This document shows, piece by piece, positions 37,580 to 48,441 of a DNA stretch of 64,000 nt (positions are counted from its first letter, which is position 1; each line of letters starts with the position of its first letter). Made by a program: the position numbers and the translations under genes. The DNA is from Nymphaea colorata. Taxonomy: Eukaryota; Streptophyta; Magnoliopsida; Nymphaeales; Nymphaeaceae. Below the pieces are notes generated by a model that was not told the DNA's origin, searched no databases, and worked only from the letters and a program-made list of their open reading frames with translations. Location: positions 7,739,353-7,803,352 of the forward strand of contig NC_045141.1 of assembly GCF_008831285.2 (NCBI RefSeq). Reading direction: 5' to 3'.

Positions 37580-39702
37580 CAATTGACCATTCCTATAATG
37601 CCACAACAAAATGGTGTAGAGAAAAGAAATATAACTTTAAAGGAGATAAATATGTCTATAATGACACAAAAAAATAACTATTTCCTTTTAGGGAAACTAC
37701 TTGTTGGTTGTTGCATATGCATTGAATCGTACCTAATCTATCACTATCACACCATTGGGGGGGGCAGGGGCATGTCAAATGACCCGACCTAAGGTACTTA
37801 AGACCCTTGGTGTCTATGGCTTATGTTAATGATCTTTCCCATAAATTTGAGAAAATGAGACTAAGAGGAAAGAAATGTATCTTTATAAGATACTACAAAC
37901 ATTTAAAATGGTATGTATTATTTGAAAAAAATGCATATGTAATGTGATAGAACTATAATAAAGAGACATTGCATTTCTAGAAAATGGATTTCCTATAGAT
38001 AAATTAAAAAGGATGTTCAATTTTATGAACTGGACGGTCTAGATGAAAAAGTACTTGCTGCAGTTAATAAGACACTTGAGGAAGTGTGACACTTGAGGAA
38101 GTGCCTCTACCACTACAACATAATGGGAGTAATTCTTATATGAAAAATAAAACAATGTCAAATCAAGTAATTTGACAAAATATGCAAGAAAGGGTTCCAT
38201 GACAGAGAAAGTGAGACACTAATCATCATACCACATAATGTTAATATAGCTAATAATATATAAGAAGCTTCCTTTTGCATTAAAAAATATAAACAAAAAA
38301 ATGCTATGTTTGTAAAAATGACATCATGAATGTAAATGAGGCCTATGACCTTGTTGACCTTTAGGAGGAAGATAAACAAATTGCAACAAATAGATTAGTA
38401 ATATTAACAAAAAGTATCGATTGAAGAGGTTTATGCCTAGATTAGTTGCAAAAGGATGCACTCAATGGAATGTATAGACTATGAAAAGATTGTCTCTAGT
38501 AATCAAACAAATTTATATTCTGATTATACTGGACATTGCCTTATTCGTGGATTTAGATTATGCCAGATGGATGTAAACACAACATTTCTCAATAGAGAAT
38601 TGAATGGAGAAATTTACATGAAACAACTTGAGGGTTATTTTTTCGAATGGCAAGAGCACAAAGTTTGCAAGCTAAAACACTCCATTTATAGATTGAAACA
38701 AAAATTTTGGAAAACATATTTAAGATTACATAATATGATCATAGACAATGAATTTGACCTGATTGATAAACACAACCATATCTATATAAACATTAAAAGA
38801 AGAATTGCGTTTTTCCTTTTCATGTAGACAATATTTTGTTGGCTAATATTGACATGGAGATGATAAAGCCTGTAAAGCACGGCTTGTCTATTCATTTTGA
38901 AATGAAAAAAAAAGGCAATGCAATATTTGTTTTATGAATTGAAATTAAAAGAAATTGTCCAAAAAAAGATTTATTTCTCTATCACAAGAGTATTGTATTA
39001 AGAATATCTTAGTGTTTCCGCATGCAAGATTGCGGACACGTTGACACTTCAATCAATGACGGCAATTGAGTTGTATCCTAAAATACTAGAAGAAATAAGT
39101 TCATATCTAAAGTTCCTTATCATAGCACTATGGGCAGTCTACTATACTTAAGTATGTCTATCTAACATTATATATGTTATGTGGTTGAAATGGTTAGTCA
39201 TATTTAATCAAATATAGACTGTCAAATGAATTTTAGCATGCGTAAAATGCATAATTAATTTTGCATTTTGTTGCCATGGTGGAGATGTGCACATAATGGG
39301 ATACACAGATGTAGATTAGGGTGGTGAGCCAGACGACGGCAAATCTACATTTGCTTATATATTCTTGTTGAATTGAAGAACCATATCTTGGAATAGTAAG
39401 AAACAAAGATATGTGACCTTGTCAAGGACAATTTATAGTTGACTCAATAGTAGTAGAAGAAGGCGTTTTGGCTTAAAAAACTAATTATGCATCTTGGAAT
39501 AATTGTTTATACTATGTTGATTATAACTATTCGTTTTGATAATCAAGCAACAATTGCATGTATAAAGATCATTAGCTTCATGCTAAAATCAAACATACAG
39601 ACAATAGTTGCAAATGGCATTATATCAAAAAGTGATATCATGATAGAATTTAAATCGACCCATGAAATGGTCGCAGACTTTTTTATAATGCCGATCATGT
39701 AA
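36190..39702 (+). pseudogene. Degenerate Copia gag-pol split by a microsatellite
   Basis: Gag (CEHMKINMTHNESVKRFDDI) is at 36260-36330. A zinc-knuckle relic (CRKLGHFVHKY) is near 36470-36505, with the last Cys changed. The protease site near 36583-36615 reads WIIDLAATSHAT, where DSGA is expected. GAG-pre-integrase (AHLEHIEYKRMQRLAREG) is at 36985-37045. Integrase pieces are on both sides of a 173-bp compound microsatellite, resuming with TIPIMPQQNGVEKRN at 37585-37630. RT (CQMDVNTTFLNRELNGEIYM) is at 38550-38620 and RNase H (RFDNQATIACIKI, then KSTHEMVADFF) at 39530-39690. There are many stops, and no LTRs were recognised. Confidence 0.82.
37407..37579. repeat. Compound microsatellite (AC)n-(TA)n-(GA)n inside Copia integrase
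   Basis: About 45 bp of AC, then about 100 bp of TA with a few interruptions, then about 25 bp of GA. It sits between two integrase blocks that are normally contiguous. Confidence 0.92.
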
Positions 39703-40883
39703 GATCTGTGAGAGTATATAGATTATAACTTATTAATAAGCATTATTTTTTTGTATTTGAAAGTATGTTTCACGTCTATATGAGTATGCAATGAAGTTAA
39801 GAACGTTCTTCCACAAAACCGATTGCATAAGGTGTTGCATAAGGGTGGGTTGAGATGAGATGCAAAACCCTCAGGGACATTTGATGGATAGTGGATAGGT
39901 GTGAAAAGATATTAAAAAAACTCACACAACAAGGACTATGAGTTGAAAATTTCTTCACATAATTTCAAGCACCCTAAAATGTCCAGAATGTGGTCTTGTC
40001 ATAGTTGAGACCAACACAATTCACCCCAAATCATGTAAACCTAGCAAACCAGAGCTGATGGCTTAGATGATTTAGTGATCATGATCTCGAATCAATTTTC
40101 TGGGAGAAGTTGGACCCTTAGAGATTTGTACGACAAAGGAATTTAATTTTCAGTGCTACTTTCATTTAAATATAAGTTACTTTTCCATAATACGTGAGAT
40201 GTACAATGTATGTCACACTAATTTTAATGTCAATCAATTGTAAATAATTAATCATCCTTGCTTCTTCACTGTGCAAGTCCCAAAGAAACATAATTAAATA
40301 CTCTTATATGCATCTTAATTTATATTTTCCCCCCATGACTCATGATTGTGTCTTGAGAAATGAAGTAGTGCACCTAATATCTTAGCGTGTCACCAAGGGC
40401 CATAATTGATTTGATTGGATGGGGCATGCTTAGGAAAGCAGTTATTTCTGATCGAAAAGACATGTTGAAGAAGGAAGATCAAATGTCTTTTAAAAGTTGT
40501 TAACATTTATAGCAATAAATATTGAATAACCATAGAGAAAGGCTTCATCCTGTCGTAAATGTTGAACATATTATGCGATCTTAGCCTAACATATTCAGGT
40601 TTGTTAATTTTGAGTAATTAAATATGTTGGGACTTGTAAAGATTAAATCAATTTAGGGCACAATGGGCCGCCTCTGGAATAAGAGCCATACACATATGAA
40701 CACGATTCCACCTTTATATTAAATGATAATAATAATTTTGGCAAAAGAAATTTTGGCACTGAAGATATTATTGAAGTGACTTCTTAATCCCGCGAGCAAA
40801 CAAGTGAACACACAGAAATGTGCTTTGTCATACAAAAATCAGGATATATAGATGTAGGTAGTCATATCTTCATCAACCATGTG
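39703..40883. other. Stretch without recognisable genes
   Basis: It follows directly on the Copia RNase H relic and probably includes remnants of its 3' end. No repeat ends or gene were recognised. Confidence 0.35.
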
Positions 40884-41066
40884 TAGGGGCGGAGCTAGAA
40901 ATTTTTTATAAGAGGAGCCGAATTAAAGTTTTTAAAATTTGACATGAGCCAAAATTACCATTTTTCAAATTTTTTATATAAGACAAGTGGGATTTTCTAA
41001 AATTTACATGTAATTTTTTTAAAAAAAATTGTTGAGGTGGGGCCAGGGCCCATGCAGGCCTCCCCT
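40884..41066. mobile_element. Short hAT-like MITE (GGGGYGGAG family), copy 3
   Basis: A 183-bp element starting TAGGGGCGGAGC and ending, read inward, AGGGGAGGCC. The flanking octamers ACCATGTG (40876-40883) and ACCAAGTG (41067-41074) match at 7 of 8. The internal blocks AGCCGAATTAAA, TTTTTCAAATTTTTTATATAA and AAATTTACATGTAA are shared with copy 1. Confidence 0.8.
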
Positions 41067-41074
41067 ACCAAGTG

Positions 41075-42880
41075 AATTATTTTCAGGAAATGTGTTTGCA
41101 TTCTGCATTAATTTAGTTATTTTATGACTTCCTATCTATCTTTTACTGCACATCTTAATTCTTAGTAGGGTTGTGACCCATTGAAGTTGAACCTAAATCT
41201 AGATCCGTTATCCAAATCTGGTAATTGGTTGACCTTGCATATTCAGATTCGTTTTCAGAAATTGAAATCCGATTCCAAGCTCAAACCAAGTTGAATGAGA
41301 TCCGATGTCGGGCCCGAACGTGCGAGTTGTGTGTTTGTCTCAAGAATTACTAAAATGCTCATCTTTTTACAAAAAAATGGCAATCTTACAAGGTAAAAAA
41401 TGGATAAATAGAAAGTTTCTTCACTTAAAATGATTAAAATACTATTTTTTAAAAAGACTGAAATACCCTTTTCATTTAAAAAAAAGGCGGTAGGACATGC
41501 CCATTTTCTGGTAGAAGGCTTTCTGTACATCTTAATTTTGGTGGGTGTGATATAATCACCTGGAAATAAGATGGGTACGTATAGACACCAAGTTAAAAAT
41601 GGACCGGTCCACACGACCTTGAGGCATTACCTTAGGGGTTTTATGCTTTAGGTAGTTTCCCCCAAATTATAAAAGATAAAAACTTAAACGGGTTTTATAC
41701 GACAAGATTTTTCTCCGGTACTTTTTTACAAAGTTAAAAATCTTTAAAAAAATTCAGTAATTTTTTAAAAAAGAAAAAATCTTAAAAATTAGGAAAGGGT
41801 AAAAAGTGATAAATGTTTTAATACTAAAAAACGAATAAGTAAACATAAGTAAAATGATGAGTGAGTAATCATAAAAAGAAAACAAATAATTTAACCTAAG
41901 TTTTAAATTTCAAAACGGAAATAACGTAAACATAACAAGGAAGAGGCTGATAAAAATTATGAAAAATTCATTTGGGAGTTTTTTTTATTAAATGAGAACA
42001 AACAGGTTTTTTTTTGTTATTATTATTTTGAACGTCGTCGTGACTTTCTCGGAAACGACCTCTTTTTTATGACTATGGGTGAAAAAAAAAACTTGCAATT
42101 AGTTGATTGTTTTTGTCTGGATAAAGAGAAAGCAAAGAAAAGAAAGAGAAATCATATGTTTGGTTGGTTAATTAAGAAAAAAGGAAATGAAAAAAAAGAA
42201 AGAAAAAAAGAACGTTATAGATTGGCTTGAACATGAATAATCTTACCCAACGACTTTCTAGATAATCCATCTCAACAACAAGGCAAACATCTCGGTAACC
42301 CAACTTACGGATTTTTTTAGGCGAGATGTCCTCAGCTTCTTATGCTTCTTCACGAGCAGCACGTGCATCACACGTGATTAGTATTATTATAGTTTATGGG
42401 CAAACTGCGTGGACCAACCATGTATTCCACAAGGATGTGCGTGTTGTCAATCGCCGTGAAAAGAGGCCTGTACAATTGCCTCTTCCTGTCGTTCTGCTGT
42501 CTTTAGTCAATCCATTATATTTGTTAAATATTTTTGGTTAAGCGAGCGGTTAACAATCCAATCCAGATGCTTTTGAAATCAATTTCTGCTTTATTATTAC
42601 GACCGTAATCAGATATAATTTATATAAAGTCCTGGATCTAAAGCACGAACTAAAAGCTTACGAAAGTAAAGAAAATCAGTTTTCTCATGCCAAAAAACAA
42701 GCACTCTGAGTTGATTCCAATTGGCAAATGAAGCTTTAGTTTGGTCTACAAGTCGCCTATGTCATAGAAAAAAAGTAATATTCCAATGGAGGTGACTATC
42801 GAGACTCCCAAGCCGCCCACCACCAAACGATTTATCCTCTATAAATCGAGGCACGAACGATCTGCCGTAGAAAAAAACGT
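41075..42880. other. Intergenic DNA upstream of WRKY gene 2
   Basis: No gene is recognised. The interval 41640-42220 is very A-rich with many short homopolymer runs. A palindromic G-box core CACGTG lies at 42371-42376, about 1.1 kb before the WRKY start. The stretch 41180-41300 repeats degenerate AATCCGAAT-type words. Confidence 0.4.
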
Positions 42881-42889
42881 GACTTGAAA

Positions 42890-43280
42890 GGTCAAGATAT
42901 AAAAAAAAAGCAAAGATTACGGGGTCAACTCTCTCGTGCCAAACAAAAATAACAATGGAGAAATTAAAAGAAAAAGAAAAGAAGGACCGACACGATGACG
43001 TATTCTTGTCTGCAAGACTCTGCCGGAAAAAGTTGACCATTCCAAAGCTTCAAGCAAAACTTCTTCACTTTTCCACAAGAAACACCGAGCGGGCCCTTTC
43101 TGCAGGTCGTCGTGCCCCTTAGTGTTGACCAACATCTTCTTCCCCGTCTCCATCCTGTGGGTTTAGTACTCTCCGTTCTCATGCACGCCATTAAATCTGA
43201 GAAGAAGCAAAGCAAACTACGACGGACGATGCACCAACCCAAGCCGATGATGCACGTCGGATGACGTCCGAGGGGTGACG
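42890..43280 (+). promoter_or_regulatory. Promoter of WRKY gene 2: W-box cluster and TGACG pair
   Basis: W-box cores TTGACC lie on the minus strand at 42890-42895 and 42923-42928 and on the plus strand at 43033-43038 and 43125-43130, four within about 240 bp. TTGACCATTC at 43033 is shared exactly with 14624 upstream of WRKY gene 1. TGACG elements at 43262-43266 and 43276-43280 have the same 14-bp start-to-start spacing as in gene 1. No clear TATA box was seen. WRKY auto- or cross-regulation and TGA-bZIP input are inferred. Confidence 0.65.
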
Positions 43281-43510
43281 TACCCAAACGCTTCCTGCCC
43301 ACGATTCCATGTCCTGTTGTAGGACATCACCGATTACATAGGCCACGGCCTCCTCTGACTCCTTCCTCTCGTCTTCTTAAAGCCGCCTGCCCGTTTCCCT
43401 CTCATAGTTTGCGTTTTCAAATTATCCTTCTTATCCTGCCCTTCTGTTGCCTGCTTTCCCTCAACTGGCTATTAGCACTGGCGGAAAGAAACGAGAGAGA
43501 AGAAGAAGAG

Positions 43511-43768
43511 ATGGAAGCAGCCATCACTGATCGCTCTCGAGGATTCAATATTAGTCCCAACGGTGGTGATTCGGGTATGGCTGGTTTGGGAGGATTCAGT
43601 CGGCCGCAGTTCAATTTTATGGAGCTGCAATCGTCTGCAAAAGCGCATCAAAAAGTAAATTTAACTGGATCTTCTGGTTTCTTATTCTTTTGATATCTTA
43701 AATGGGACGTGCCCACATGAAACAAGAAGAAGCAATCAGTAGCCCATTCATGGGAGGTCTTTTCATTT

Positions 43769-43821
<53 letters not shown>

Positions 43822-45062
43822 GGTTGAAACACCCCATCTCTACGCTTCAATGATTTATAACCAATTTCAGTGGACCATTCACGAAGTAGTAATGGGGAAG
43901 ATGTTTTAATTTTGATATTCAGGAAAAGGAACTGGAGGCGGAGGTGAGGAGGATGGGCCAAGAGAACGAGCGGCTGAGCCGAATGCTCGAGGAGGTCTGC
44001 CGGAGCTACAAGGCGCTGCAGGCGCAGGTGGCGTCGTTGGCCGGAAGCGGCGGGAGGGAGGAGGGCGTATCCTCGCCGAAAAAGAGGAACGTCGAAGAGG
44101 ACGCGGAGGGGAGCAGCTCCGGCGAGGAGGGGTCGGTGGCCAAGTGCCGGAAGCGGTTGAGGGAAGAACTTTCCTCCGGGTCGGTGGCTACCAATCTCAT
44201 CACGCGGGTCCACGTAAAGACCGACCCCTCTGACAACAGCCTGGTGAGTCAATTAAGGCCTGCGAATTCAATTTGAATGAGACCTTGCGAAAACTAATTC
44301 AAATCGGATTTGGACACCAATACAAAAATTGTTCCAAACTTTTGCATGTTATAAGGAAAACTAATTCAAATCGGATTTGGACACCAATACAAAAATTTTT
44401 CCAAACTTTGGAATGTTATAACCGAATATAATTGCGACTCAAACATATTCCAGTGATATATTTAAGTGCATAACTGCCTGCAGGTAGTGAAGGATGGTTA
44501 CCAGTGGAGGAAGTATGGGCAGAAGGTGACGAAGGACAACCCCAGCCCTCGTGCCTACTTCAGATGCGCCTTCGCACCCGGGTGCCCGGTCAAGAAGAAG
44601 GTACATGGTCTTTCAATTTCTCCATTTGAATAGTAAGAAAGAAGAAGACCAAGCGTGTGCAAGTAGATAAAGATGACTTATAAGATGTGGTGGATTTCGT
44701 TACAGGTCCAGAGAAGCGCGGAGGATAAGACCATCTTGGTGGCAACGTATGAGGGGCAGCACAACCACGCCCACACGTCAGCCAACGACGCCGCACGGAC
44801 GAGCTCTGCTGGGTCGCAGGCTGCGCCCGACGACGGTTCTCTCCCTTGCTCCGTCTCCGTCATCGCCTCCAGGCCTACCGTCACCTTGGATTTGACTCGG
44901 GCCACAACGGAAGGGGGATCGGCTTCAGCGCTCAGCGGCGGCAGCGAGCTGCAGAAGGCGGTGGCGGAGCACGTGGCCTCGTCGCTGGCGAAGGACCCGA
45001 GCTTTACGGCAGCCTTGGCGTCCGCTCTTTCCTCCAAGATTTTCACTAGGCCTCCTAATTAG
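43511..45062 (+). CDS. WRKY transcription factor, group IIa (WRKY40-like), copy 2
   Basis: Tandem paralogue of the gene at 15015, with the same four-exon plan: 43511-43654, 43923-44243, 44484-44600 and 44706-45062, all phase 0, giving 312 residues. It has a leucine-zipper coiled coil at about 49-88, basic clusters KKR (101-103) and KCRKRLR (122-128), WRKYGQK at 163-169, and zinc ligands Cys183, Cys189, His213 and His215. The WRKY exon is residue-for-residue identical to copy 1 over 39 residues. The N-terminus ([10 protein letters not shown]) has lost the LxLxL pattern of copy 1 ([10 protein letters not shown]), while the C-terminal LDLT and the [20 protein letters not shown] block are kept. 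The open frame extends upstream of the chosen ATG, but no upstream in-frame ATG exists and the alignment with copy 1 supports this start. Confidence 0.93.
43770..43819. repeat. (GA)25 microsatellite in intron 1 of WRKY gene 2
   Basis: A pure 50-bp GA run between exons 1 and 2. The corresponding intron of WRKY gene 1 has only a poly-T run. Confidence 0.92.
44290..44423. repeat. 67-bp tandem duplication in intron 2 of WRKY gene 2
   Basis: Two head-to-tail units (44290-44356 and 44357-44423) begin AAAACTAATTCAAATCGGAT and differ at only a few positions. They account for most of the extra length of this intron (240 bp versus 96 bp in gene 1). Confidence 0.88.
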
Positions 45063-45304
45063 GTTAGATTTGTAAGTGAAAACAGGGCCATATGCTGGCG
45101 CCCTTTTGTGTGGAAGCTGCAACACCGGTGCAAATGTTTCATTAACACTGTCATGTAAGCAGCAAATGATTGTAAAATATTTTTCCGCTTCTCCAAAGAA
45201 TTTTCCACTTCATCATCTCCCACCATCCCCTCCCCTCCCCTCTCCCTTCTCTCCACGACGAGGTTTGAGCGCCAACATCAACCTTATGAGGACAATGTAG
45301 AGAA

Positions 45305-45316
45305 AATAAAAATAAA
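45305..45316 (+). terminator. Candidate polyadenylation signals of WRKY gene 2
   Basis: Two consecutive AATAAA hexamers about 245 bp after the stop codon. Assignment is by position only. Confidence 0.4.
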
Positions 45317-45751
45317 CATAAGCATAAAATAACTAAACATGGTTTTTCTCATAAGGAAGGCCACCATCGATATTGAAATCGATAGTATTCATTTCCCTAT
45401 CATTCATGACTAAGACTCTTCCTAAATCAGAGCTGTTATCAGACAAATCAATGGATTAACATCAAAGGTACTTTTTAAGTGTTCCATGAATCTATTCTAA
45501 AGATCCAAACAGGTTTGTCAACACTAGAAATATTGTTTCATGAATTAACTCCAATATTTAAGATATATTGGTGGATCATTCATAACGTGTTTTTACTGTC
45601 AAACTACCACTAAAATAATTATCCACCTCGTGCTTCAATGCATGGAAGGTCTTACCATTTGCATTGATAAGTAAAATTTAAGAAAATGATGAGGAGTTGC
45701 GATTTACTGCTCATATACATGGATGGTCTTACCATTTGCATTGAAAACTAA

Positions 45752-46090
45752 CACTACAAAAAACCTAAGCATTAACGACGACCACAAAATGTTGGTGAAA
45801 ATAAAACGCACGTCGGTAATAGTTAACTGATATTTCGTTCTTTTGTTGATAAAGTGAGTGTTGGTAAAATCATCACACAAAAACATCAGTGTAGGGTATC
45901 ACCGGCATGGCCTAGAATAAGTAAACATTGACTATTATTGACGTCCTCTCGTTTCAGTACTAATCTATTATTTTGACATGTTATACCGACAACGAGACTG
46001 CTGGTCGAAAAAAAATTTTCCAACAAATAATTGGACATCAGCAAAACTTTAACCGATGTCAGACCTAACGTCGCTGTTACTTTTTATCTA
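45752..46090. mobile_element. CACTA-like (En/Spm) terminal fragment
   Basis: It begins CACTACAAAAAACC, the hallmark CACTA terminus. Repeated subterminal CGACG / GTCGGTAA / ACCGACAACG / ACCGATGTC words follow for about 300 bp. No opposite GTAGTG terminus or transposase was found, so it is probably truncated. Confidence 0.5.
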
Positions 46091-46849
46091 TGCATATTTA
46101 TGCATAGGTGAAAGTCTTTCAATTTTTTTTTCTGTCCCACTAGGACATAATTTTTTCGAAAATCGGAAATACATATGCAACATATTTACTTATATTTTTC
46201 ATCTATCAAATCAAACTAACAAAACAATAGTATTCGAAAATACAATAAACTTCGTCGTTGAGGTGGAAATCGTACAAAGTTTGGTAGAATCGGAGTGTCT
46301 ACAATAAACATTAAGAAAACATGTTAGTTCTATTAGAAATGAAGCTTAACAGATATAACTCATTAGCCATTACAACAAAGGACGTTACATTTTTCACGTG
46401 GTGAAACCATCTTTTTTTGTCTTGTAAGATTTAGGCGACCCTTGAGTATGTCGTTGTTACCACAACGACCATGACCCTGATTTGATGAGAAACTCGCACA
46501 ATTGAAACTGAGATGACCTCCACGTCCTGACTAAGCAACAAAAATAATGAAAGACCACTCCACTAGTAGGATAGCATGGGAAGCTACCCTACCAAGAAAG
46601 TTCCTTTTTTTTTTTTTTTGAGAAACTGACAAGTCATAAAATGTAGGACACATGGCAAAATCCTTACCAATGGAAGCAACATGAGTAGACGCCATTATAT
46701 GCACTTTTGAGGCTGTTGAGAGTAGATAAAACTAAATTAGAATATGAAACTTCATTGTTTATGGGTGCATAGTGAATCTTGAAAACTTCACATGGTTTAG
46801 GTACTCTGCAATGGACTTGTCATTTTTTTGACATTTTGAAGGTGTCCCT

Positions 46850-47620
46850 TTAATTAAATGGTACACACGTTAGACTGAGATGCACATTGTTGCTCAAGGA
46901 TGTGCTATACTCCACTTGAAGTGTTGTGCCTTATTAACTGGCCCAAAGTTGACTCCATGACGATGGCCATCTTAAGGCTAATTGATTTGCATAGGTTCCA
47001 AAAAAATATGTAAAAGACTACTTGATCATCAATTATAATTAAATAAGAAATTTGCTTGATCTAATGGGACTTTGATCCAAATTAAGTTAAAACAAGTTCT
47101 CGTTATACCCTTGTAGCTTTGCTTCCAGACTTGTGTGAAAAGCGGTAGAGTTTTTATTCTCCATGAAACATGATTTCCTCCAACAATCACATATAACTTG
47201 GTACTAGATTGGAAGTATGAACTATATCTTGCCCAATTTGCATCAATTCATATTTTTGTTCTCATAATGACCATTTCTTTTTATGCATATCTCCTGGTAC
47301 CTTTGATACATCTAAAACTGATCTATTTCATTAAAATTTGATTACTGAGGAGAATAAATATGTTTACTTACTTCAGTAACAACATAAGTAATATCTGGCC
47401 TTGTGATTATAATATATATGAGCTTTTATAAAAGCTTTTGATATTGTTGACTATTATTTATGTCTTCATCATTAGCTTTTACAAGCTTGGGACTACTACT
47501 TAAGTGTAATTGAGTTGAGTAATCAGCTTGTATCAATTGTTTAATTTCATAATTAGATCATTTTATGTTTAAGTAAACATATCTTCCATCTCAAAATTCT
47601 ATAAAAATTTAGTAATTAAT
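46850..47620 (-). pseudogene. Copia RT/RNase H fragment, minus strand
   Basis: The minus strand reads ANDEDINNSQQYQKLL, then KLIYIIITRPDITYVV, at about 47480-47370, the conserved end of Copia RT (LTITRPDIS region). A KGT-R-YA block and DANWARYSSYF follow at about 47320-47180, and VGGNHVSWRIK at about 47170-47140. The remainder resembles RNase H down to about 46850. There are stops in every frame, and no LTRs or integrase were seen. It is a separate fragment from the 19-24 kb element. Confidence 0.7.
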
Positions 47621-48410
47621 TACCTTTAATTTTAACTTAACCTTTGGATATGCTATCTCAATTATTCCCACATTCACATTTTGAAAATCAAAGCAGCTCC
47701 CTTGATAATGATAGGAAATTGATTTTTTCCAATTATCACATTATTTGTGTGAAGATAGCCTTTTAAGAAGCCTACCCGACACTTAAAACAATTTTATGCT
47801 ACACATGCATGTGAATGAACCTCTCGTTTTAAAAGCAGATTGAGTGACATTTTTGAAAGAAAATCAACCAATTTACATACTTTAGAAGCCATTTTTCATG
47901 AAATAGATGGCATAGAATCTGCTAAAAGTTATCGTGTTTTCAACATTTTTTGCCATACATTTTATAAATGAGCAAATTCTAGGTTCATGCAGACTGATGA
48001 TTTCTTCCTAATCGTATATAGTTGGATCAAAATCAACTGGAACAAAGGAAAAGAGTTGGTTGAATTGTCAATATAAGATTCACATTAACTGTATTTAAGG
48101 CGATTTTATCTTGCATTGTAGTATTTTACATTATTCTCTATCTTGTGCTTGCATCTATACTTGTTAGGTTGAACCTCCTTGAGATTGTATCTAGAGTTTG
48201 GGCATGCATTTCTTTTCACCTTTTTGTATGATAGTTATTGTTTGACTTGCTTATCATCTAATGGTTGTATTTGTCCAGTTGTGCCCTCTGTCTTACTTAC
48301 TTTTGTGAGGATCTAGAACAGAAGAGATTTAATTAAACTATCAAAGTAGATTTGGTTCTAGGATATTGTGATTATGTTCCTAATGATTTATAAGTGAAGA
48401 ATTTTTTGAT
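47621..48410. other. Stretch without recognisable genes
   Basis: Nothing recognised between the Copia fragment and the beta-galactosidase relic. Upstream RT sequence may extend into it. Confidence 0.35.
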
Positions 48411-48441
48411 ATGCTTTATTTACTTAACTTTTTTGTTGTAG

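Noticed and set aside
43409-43510. Hydrophobic N-terminal extension (signal-peptide-like) in frame with WRKY copy 2
   Set aside because: The open frame begins at a TTG, has no ATG before 43511, and has no counterpart in WRKY copy 1. It is 5' untranslated sequence that happens to be open.
43698-44252. 184-codon minus-strand frame across WRKY copy 2
   Set aside because: Antisense shadow that includes translation of the (GA)n intron run; no domain.
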